Shown here: piece after piece, positions 58,833 to 64,000 of the stretch
Layout of the letters: each line of letters starts with the position of its first letter
Position numbering within the stretch: position 1 is the first letter of the stretch
Assembly: GCA_963678555.2 (NCBI GenBank)
Contig: CAXXJA010000002.1
Coordinates: 124,001 to 188,000 of the forward strand
Direction: 5' to 3'
Length of the DNA stretch: 64,000 nt
DNA from: SABI01 sp963678555
GTDB lineage: Bacteria > Spirochaetota > Spirochaetia > Sphaerochaetales > Sphaerochaetaceae
Notes under the pieces: generated by a model
Seen by the model: only the letters and a program-made list of their open reading frames with translations
Told to the model about the DNA's origin: nothing
Database searches by the model: none
Program-made: the position numbers and the translations under genes

Positions 58833-59942
58833 ATGGGGACACTAACAGATCTTAACGGCAAGCCGTCACAGAACGGTGTGTTTGATTTTATGGCTCTCGG
58901 AGCACTTGTAACGCGGCTTGATCCGGGTATTGTCCCGTTCGAGTATGCAGACACCTATGATATACATGTGTCGGGAGGGGAGTTCAATGTGGCAGCGAAC
59001 CTTTCACGTGCTTTCAGAAAGCACTGCGGCATCGTCAGCGCGATGGTCGACTACCCGGTAGGTCTCAAGGTGGAGGCCGAGGTGCGAAAGATGGGCGTCG
59101 AGGGGTTCTACAGGAGATTCAGTCATGACGGGGTCTTCGGGCCGAACCTTGCACAGGTATGGAGTGACCAGGGAAAGGGTGTGAGAGCTCCGGTCGTATT
59201 CTACAACAGGGCAAATGAAGCTGCAGCACGTCTTGCACCCGGATCCTTCGACTGGGATGCTGTCTTCTCCAGCGGGATACGGTGGTTCCACAGCGGCGGT
59301 ATCTTCAGTGCCCTCTCACCGACTACCCCAGAACTTGTCATAGAAGCCTTCAAAGCGGCAAAAAAGGCCGGTGCCATCACCTCCTTCGATCTCAACTACC
59401 GGGCTAAGCTCTGGGCGGCAGCCGGTGCAGAGGGGGATGACCCCGTAGAGACCGCCCAGCGGGTCCTTTCAAGTATCGTCGAGCATGTTGATGTTCTCGT
59501 CGGTAATGAAGAGGACCTTCAGATGGGCCTCGGCCTGCAGGGGCCGACAGTAGAGAAGCAGAGCAAACTCGATCCCTCGGTCTTCTTTTCCATGATGGAG
59601 ACAGTCAAGAAGCGATTCCCCCATATCAAGGCGGTAGCAACTACGATGAGAGAGGTCAGATCAACCAACCGGCATGACTGGTCAGCAATTCTCTACATCG
59701 GGGGAAAGGGGTATCAGGCGCCGACAGTGAGCCTTGATGTACACGACAGGGTCGGAGGAGGGGATGGTTTCGCCGCCGGTCTCATTCACGGCATTCTCAG
59801 TGACCTCTCTCCTCAGGAAGCGCTCAATCTCGGATGGGCTCACGGGGCTCTTCTCACCACCTTCCCGGGAGATACCACGATGGCAACCCTCGAGCAGGTT
59901 GAAGCCTTCGCTCAGGGCGGATCGGCACGAATACAAAGGTAG
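58833..59942 (+). CDS. PfkB-family sugar kinase (KDG kinase-like)
   Basis: A 369-residue ribokinase-fold kinase. VSGGEFNVAANLSR near residue 49 is the substrate loop, ITSFDLNYRAKLW near 180 and DVLVGNEEDLQ near 225 follow, and DRVGGGDGFAAGLI near 310 holds the catalytic Asp (GGGD in place of GAGD). The pattern is closest to 2-keto-3-deoxygluconate kinases. A 15-residue N-terminal extension precedes the fold. First of three catabolic genes divergent from the ABC system, 8 bases before the dehydrogenase gene. Confidence 0.87.
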   Translation: MGTLTDLNGKPSQNGVFDFMALGALVTRLDPGIVPFEYADTYDIHVSGGEFNVAANLSRAFRKHCGIVSAMVDYPVGLKVEAEVRKMGVEGFYRRFSHDGVFGPNLAQVWSDQGKGVRAPVVFYNRANEAAARLAPGSFDWDAVFSSGIRWFHSGGIFSALSPTTPELVIEAFKAAKKAGAITSFDLNYRAKLWAAAGAEGDDPVETAQRVLSSIVEHVDVLVGNEEDLQMGLGLQGPTVEKQSKLDPSVFFSMMETVKKRFPHIKAVATTMREVRSTNRHDWSAILYIGGKGYQAPTVSLDVHDRVGGGDGFAAGLIHGILSDLSPQEALNLGWAHGALLTTFPGDTTMATLEQVEAFAQGGSARIQR

Positions 59943-59950
59943 GACTGATT

Positions 59951-60994
59951 ATGAAAGCTCTCGTTCTTGATTCGTATGAACATATGATCTACACCGACGT
60001 GAAGACCCCTGAGATCAGAAAGCCCGATGATGTGCTGATCAGTATCAGGGCATCCGCCATCTGCGGCTCGGATATACACGGGTACGACGGATCGACCGGG
60101 AGACGGCAGCCTCCCGTGGTTATGGGTCACGAGGCAAGCGGTGTCGTCATCGCTGTCGGTGATCAGGTCGGGAGTGTGACAGTCGGCGACCGGGTAACCT
60201 TCGATTCCACTATCAGCTGCGGTACCTGCGAGTACTGCAAAAGCGGCAGGGTGAACCTCTGCGATTCCAGACGGGTCGTCGGAGTCTCCTGTGATGAGTA
60301 CCGCATGGACGGAACATTCGCCGAGTACATAGTTGTGCCCGAACGTATTATCTACAAGATTCCTGAGGGCGTCTCCTTCGTGGAAGCCGCCCTCACTGAA
60401 CCCGCTTCGGTCGCAGCCCACGCTGTCAATATCACGCCGATTCATCTCAACGAGAGTATCGCTGTGGTAGGCAGCGGTCTGATCGGTCTTCTGATCATAC
60501 AGATCGCCCGCACGATGACCAGCGGCCCTGTCATCGCAATCGAGCCCGACCCCTCTCGAAGGGAGAGCGCACTAGCCTTCGGGGCTGATGCCTCTTTCGA
60601 CCCGAACGAAGAGGGGTATCAGGAGAGAATCAATGAGACCTTCGGAATCTCGGGCATTGACAGGGTCTTTGAAGCCGTAGGCGTGACCAGCGCCATCAAA
60701 GGTGCTTTGACTGTGGTGAAGAAGGGAGGTTCTATCACTCTGGTAGGAAATATCTCTCCTACCATTGAACTGCCCCTGCAGAGTGTTGTTACGCGGGAGA
60801 TCACCCTGTATGGTTCCTGTGCCATCAGCGGTGAGTATCCTGCAGTGCTTTCCATGATGCAGAATAAGACGCTTGATGTGCTTCCCCTGGTGAGTGTCAC
60901 TGATTCCCTCGGGAATGGTGCTTCGTGGTTTGACATCCTCTATCACAAACGGCAGAATGTACTCAAGGTGGTGCTTACACCCGAGGAGGCTTGA
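59951..60994 (+). CDS. Zinc-dependent alcohol/polyol dehydrogenase
   Basis: A 347-residue medium-chain dehydrogenase. Catalytic zinc ligands are in ICGSDIHG and GHEASG; the structural zinc cysteines are in CGTCEYCKSGRVNLC near residue 95. The NAD-binding loop GSGLIGLLIIQIA is near 175. It resembles sorbitol, threonine or galactitol dehydrogenases. It probably oxidises the imported polyol or sugar. Kinase upstream and Gfo/Idh gene 4 bases downstream are in the same operon. Confidence 0.9.
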   Translation: MKALVLDSYEHMIYTDVKTPEIRKPDDVLISIRASAICGSDIHGYDGSTGRRQPPVVMGHEASGVVIAVGDQVGSVTVGDRVTFDSTISCGTCEYCKSGRVNLCDSRRVVGVSCDEYRMDGTFAEYIVVPERIIYKIPEGVSFVEAALTEPASVAAHAVNITPIHLNESIAVVGSGLIGLLIIQIARTMTSGPVIAIEPDPSRRESALAFGADASFDPNEEGYQERINETFGISGIDRVFEAVGVTSAIKGALTVVKKGGSITLVGNISPTIELPLQSVVTREITLYGSCAISGEYPAVLSMMQNKTLDVLPLVSVTDSLGNGASWFDILYHKRQNVLKVVLTPEEA

Positions 60995-60998
60995 AGCG

Positions 60999-62075
60999 AT
61001 GGAAAAAATCAGATTTGGCCTGATAGGCTACGGTAAAGTCGCCCACGTGCATGCACAGGCATTACGTGGCGCGATCGGAGCTGAGCTGGTGAGTGTCTGT
61101 GGAAGGAGTGCCGACCGACGGGATGCCTTTGCCGATCAGTACCAGATATCCAGTCGTGAGAGTGTGGTAGACATGGTCCACTTCGACCACGTTGATGCTG
61201 TGATCATCACCACTCCCCACCCCCTCCATCATCAGCATGCGCTTGAAGCCTTCGATGCCGGCTGTCATGTCCTGGTTGAGAAACCGATGGCGATGAACGT
61301 TCAGCAGTGCGATGAGATGATCGGTGCGGCAGAGCGTGCAGGGAAAGTCCTTTCGGTGGTGAGCCAGCGTCGGTGGTTCCCCTCGAGTATGCGTATCCGG
61401 GAGGCCATCGACAGTGGAAAACTGGGAGACCCCATGATCGGTCAGGTGACGATCCTCGGCTGGAGAGATGAGGAGTACTACAGCAGTGACCCCTGGAGAG
61501 GCAAGTGGGATACAGAAGGGGGAGGGATTCTTATCAATCAGGCCCCCCATCAGCTTGATCTCCTTCACTGGTACCTCGGTCCGGTATCACGTATATATGG
61601 TGAATGGGACAACGTGAATCACCCCTACATCGAAGTCGAGGATACGGCTGTCGCGACAGTCCGGTTTGAAAGCGGAGCAATCGCAAGCATTCTGGTAAGC
61701 AATTCCCAGAAACCGGGAATCTACGCGAAGGTTCATGTACATGGTACGAGCGGAGCATCGGTCGGAGTCCAGACAGACAAGGGAATGATGTTCGTAGCAG
61801 GTCAGGAAGGGATTCCCGAACCACCGATCAATGATATCTGGTCAATTGAAGGGGAAGAGACATTCAGCAAGATCTACGAGGATCAGGACAGAGCCTTTTT
61901 CAGCACCATTGATGCGGGAACCTACTTCTTCAGCCGTCAGATCGAGGACTTCATGAACGCGATCGTGCAGGGCACACGGCCCCTTGTCTCGGGCGAAGAC
62001 GGCAGGGAGACGGTCAAGCTGATTGAAGGGATTTACTCCAGCGGCAGAGCGCATCAGCCCTTTGATGGTTCATAG
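60999..62075 (+). CDS. Gfo/Idh/MocA family oxidoreductase
   Basis: A 358-residue NAD(P)-dependent sugar oxidoreductase. The Rossmann loop GLIGYGKVAHVHAQA starts at residue 6; HVLVEKPMAMN near 95 carries the catalytic Lys. LINQAPHQLDLLHWYLG near 185 has the active-site His. ATG 60999 is chosen behind GAGGAGGC; the frame runs back into the dehydrogenase gene. Substrate unknown, likely an inositol, glucoside or sugar acid handled with the adjacent kinase and dehydrogenase. Confidence 0.9.
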   Translation: MEKIRFGLIGYGKVAHVHAQALRGAIGAELVSVCGRSADRRDAFADQYQISSRESVVDMVHFDHVDAVIITTPHPLHHQHALEAFDAGCHVLVEKPMAMNVQQCDEMIGAAERAGKVLSVVSQRRWFPSSMRIREAIDSGKLGDPMIGQVTILGWRDEEYYSSDPWRGKWDTEGGGILINQAPHQLDLLHWYLGPVSRIYGEWDNVNHPYIEVEDTAVATVRFESGAIASILVSNSQKPGIYAKVHVHGTSGASVGVQTDKGMMFVAGQEGIPEPPINDIWSIEGEETFSKIYEDQDRAFFSTIDAGTYFFSRQIEDFMNAIVQGTRPLVSGEDGRETVKLIEGIYSSGRAHQPFDGS

Positions 62076-62229
62076 GATCGCCGGACTCGTTTCCCCTCGA
62101 ACCTCTGTTCTCCACCTGTGAAGCAAGAACGGAGGGAGATGAGAAATCTATTCAGATCAGCGTCATCAGTGCACAATGATTGACGGAGGTGTATGCCTTC
62201 AGTATGATGAGCGCGAACGGAGGATTCCT

Positions 62230-63678
62230 ATGCAGAAACTCAACAACTATACCAAAATAGTGGCCACCATCGGTCCGGCATCTGAAGAATACGAGTCGAT
62301 ACGGTCGCTCATTGCTGCAGGTGCGCGTGTTATTCGCCTCAATTTCTCGCACGGTACGAAAGATGAACAGCAGGTGCGGGTCGACAGAGCAAGGCAGGCC
62401 TCAGAGGAACTGGGAATTCCCGTGGCGATCTTTCAGGACCTTCAGGGACCCAAGATCAGACTGGGTCAGATTGCCGAACCCTTCGAGGTCGAAAGTGGTT
62501 CCCGTATCATTCTTACTACCGAAATCTGTGAAGGAACGCCTCAGCGGATTAGTATCGATTATCCCTTCCTGCACAGCGAGATCAGTGCCGGATCGAGAAT
62601 CCTGATCGATGATGGCCTCATCTCCCTGAGAGTCGAGGCAGTGCGGGGTGCCGATATCACCTGCACCGTACTCGAGGGTGGCGTCATCAAACCCAGAAAG
62701 GGTGTGAACCTTCCCGGAGTGCCTCTGCAGCACCTCTCATCCTTCACGGCAAAAGATGAGAAAGACCTTGCCTTCGCCTTCGACAACAACCTTGATTTTG
62801 TCGCTCTATCGTTTGTCAGGAGTTCCCGTGATGTCCATGCTCTGCGTCAGCTGATGCTCAGCCGGTATGGAAGGGAGATCCCGATCATCAGCAAGATCGA
62901 AAAGCCGGAAGCTGTCGATGATATCGAGGATATCATCAAGGAATCGGGAGCCATCATGGTGGCCCGGGGGGATCTCGGGGTAGAAATGTATCCTGAAGAA
63001 GTTCCTCTTGCCCAGAAGGATATCATCAGAGCGTGTCATACGTCCGGGATCCCGGTCATCACTGCAACACAGATGCTTGAGTCGATGATCACCAATCCCC
63101 GTCCTACGAGGGCTGAGACGAACGATGTTGCCAATGCCGTGCTTGATGGAACGAGCGCTGTGATGCTCAGCGGTGAGACCGCGGCTGGCAGGTTTCCCCT
63201 GCAGGCAGTGCAGACGATGAACAGGATCATCACCCACACCGAAAGCAGCAAGGAGTTCAGGACGCTCGTACTTAATCAGGGAGTCAACAAAGGGCACCTG
63301 AAACTGCGGCAGAAACGAAGTATCACCGATGCGGTGGGGCTTGCCACCCGGGAACTCGCCTTCTCGATCAAGGCCTGCAAGATCGCCTGCTTCACCTCCT
63401 CAGGTTCAACGGCACGACGGATTGCGAAGTTCCGGCCAGAGACTCCCATCATAGCCTTTTCACCTGTCAGGGGAACCGTCACCCGTCTTGCTCTCTCCTG
63501 GGGAGTTACGCCCGTCTTCATAGATGAGCTTTCCTCCATTGACGAGATCCTTGAGTTCGCTCCTGACTACATCAGGGCTCACAGCTTTGGAAAACCGGGG
63601 GAGGCGATCGTAATCTCCGCAGGTGTCCCGGTCGGAGTCGAAGGTAACACCAATATGATCAAGGTCGTAGTGCTCTGA
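62230..63678 (+). CDS. pyk: Pyruvate kinase
   Basis: A 482-residue enzyme converting PEP and ADP to pyruvate and ATP. TKIVATIGPASE opens the barrel; IRLNFSHGT near residue 38, ISKIEKPEAVDD near 220 with the catalytic Lys, MVARGDLGVEM near 247 and TATQMLESM near 280 follow. The C-terminal allosteric domain starts around 350. ATG 62230 is chosen behind GGAGG; the longer frame to 62176 lacks a ribosome site. It is monocistronic, 150 bases after the Gfo/Idh gene. Confidence 0.95.
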   Translation: MQKLNNYTKIVATIGPASEEYESIRSLIAAGARVIRLNFSHGTKDEQQVRVDRARQASEELGIPVAIFQDLQGPKIRLGQIAEPFEVESGSRIILTTEICEGTPQRISIDYPFLHSEISAGSRILIDDGLISLRVEAVRGADITCTVLEGGVIKPRKGVNLPGVPLQHLSSFTAKDEKDLAFAFDNNLDFVALSFVRSSRDVHALRQLMLSRYGREIPIISKIEKPEAVDDIEDIIKESGAIMVARGDLGVEMYPEEVPLAQKDIIRACHTSGIPVITATQMLESMITNPRPTRAETNDVANAVLDGTSAVMLSGETAAGRFPLQAVQTMNRIITHTESSKEFRTLVLNQGVNKGHLKLRQKRSITDAVGLATRELAFSIKACKIACFTSSGSTARRIAKFRPETPIIAFSPVRGTVTRLALSWGVTPVFIDELSSIDEILEFAPDYIRAHSFGKPGEAIVISAGVPVGVEGNTNMIKVVVL

Positions 63679-63696
63679 CGGGTTCTTTGCGCCTCT

Positions 63697-63734
63697 CCGT
63701 TCACACCTGCACTGTTCAGATGCTGTGTGAACGG
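63697..63734. terminator. Hairpin after pyk
   Basis: Ten-base perfect arms CCGTTCACAC (63697-63706) and GTGTGAACGG (63725-63734) with an 18-base loop. It overlaps the last codons of the convergent phosphatase and has no T-run; it may serve both genes. Confidence 0.5.
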
Positions 63735-64000
63735 TAGGCCAGTCCGTCAAAAAAGATTGAACGGATCTGGTGCGGCTTTCCCACCTCGGTAAAATCAAGT
63801 TCCCATACCTCTCCATTGACCGGTACCCGTTCAGGATACGAAGGGAGGGTATGCTCGAGAAGGCCCCTCATGATACGCATAGCGGACCCGTGTGTCACGA
63901 TCAGGCACGGGCCTCTCCCGCACGACAGGGACGAGAAGAACGCACCCAGGCGCTGTGCAACTTCCTCATAGGACTCTCCGCCCTCAGGCCTCCATCTCCA
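63716..64000 (-). CDS. Histidine phosphatase family protein (5' partial)
   Basis: The C-terminal 94 residues of a phosphoglycerate mutase-like phosphatase; the start lies beyond the right edge. WRPEGGESYEEVAQRL carries the second conserved catalytic block, and LIVTHGSAMRIM the conserved second His. The RHGE block is outside the window. The terminal residues cover a predicted transcript hairpin. A cobalamin or sugar-phosphate phosphatase is possible, but specificity cannot be read from this part. Confidence 0.85.
   Translation of the reverse strand, partial: WRWRPEGGESYEEVAQRLGAFFSSLSCGRGPCLIVTHGSAMRIMRGLLEHTLPSYPERVPVNGEVWELDFTEVGKPHQIRSIFFDGLAYRSHSI

Overview
The window (about 52% G+C by eye) looks like chromosome from a free-living, anaerobic or fermentative spirochaete (Spirochaeta/Sphaerochaeta-like). 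The clues are solute-binding proteins whose signal peptides end in 'FAQG', a type III glutamine synthetase, a class III (oxygen-sensitive) ribonucleotide reductase, split transketolases and many sugar ABC transporters. The genus is an inference. I saw no rRNA, tRNA, CRISPR array, transposase or prophage gene. Both edges cut a gene.

Layout. 0-3.5 kb: a catabolic operon (C-terminal half of a split transketolase, an ApnO-like oxidoisomerase, a D-2-hydroxyacid dehydrogenase) facing a FadR-type regulator. 3.7-9.2 kb: YibE/F membrane protein, alkaline phosphatase, a NUDIX protein with a degenerate motif, and asparagine synthase. 9.4-21.2 kb: a nitrogen-assimilation block holding a NifA-like sigma54 activator, ammonium channel, PII protein, type III glutamine synthetase and both glutamate synthase subunits. 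The amt and glnN promoters have GG-N10-GC sigma54 elements, each preceded by a pair of TACA-N4-TGTA sites. 21.4-25.2 kb: copper operon (CsoR, and CopA with a fused CopZ domain), a SHOCT peptide and a lipoprotein. 25.3-29.1 kb: FMN riboswitch and ribD-ribE-ribBA-ribH. 29.1-33.0 kb: macrodomain protein, SF1 helicase, a small membrane protein with an FMN-binding partner, and an Xre regulator. 33.5-37.0 kb: promoter, NrdR-like box and cobalamin riboswitch in front of nrdG-nrdD; NrdD carries a C-terminal redoxin domain. 37.1-40.2 kb: pdxST and a divergent PdxR-type regulator.

40.2-46.3 kb: a minus-strand operon read as FadR-type regulator, two transketolase halves, sugar ABC transporter and cupin, with two TGGTTAACCA palindromes in front. 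46.9-50.7 kb: an EamA permease, then a winged-helix regulator, MFS exporter and hydroxyacid dehydrogenase. 51.3-54.4 kb: a tripartite tricarboxylate transporter (TctCBA). 54.7-62.1 kb: a divergent sugar locus with an ABC transporter on the minus strand and an RpiR regulator, PfkB kinase, zinc dehydrogenase and Gfo/Idh oxidoreductase on the plus strand. 62.2-64.0 kb: pyruvate kinase and a truncated histidine phosphatase.

How the genes work together. Three carbon-uptake loci feed the pentose-phosphate and glycolytic pool, ending locally at pyruvate kinase. Ammonium is taken up by Amt, sensed by PII and assimilated by GSIII/GOGAT under a local sigma54 activator. Cofactors set several switches: FMN on the rib operon, cobalamin on ribonucleotide reductase and, by inference, PLP on pdxST. 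The most notable features are the paired sigma54 enhancer sites, the B12-riboswitch/NrdR control of a redoxin-fused NrdD, and the CopA-CopZ fusion with an intact internal ribosome-binding site.
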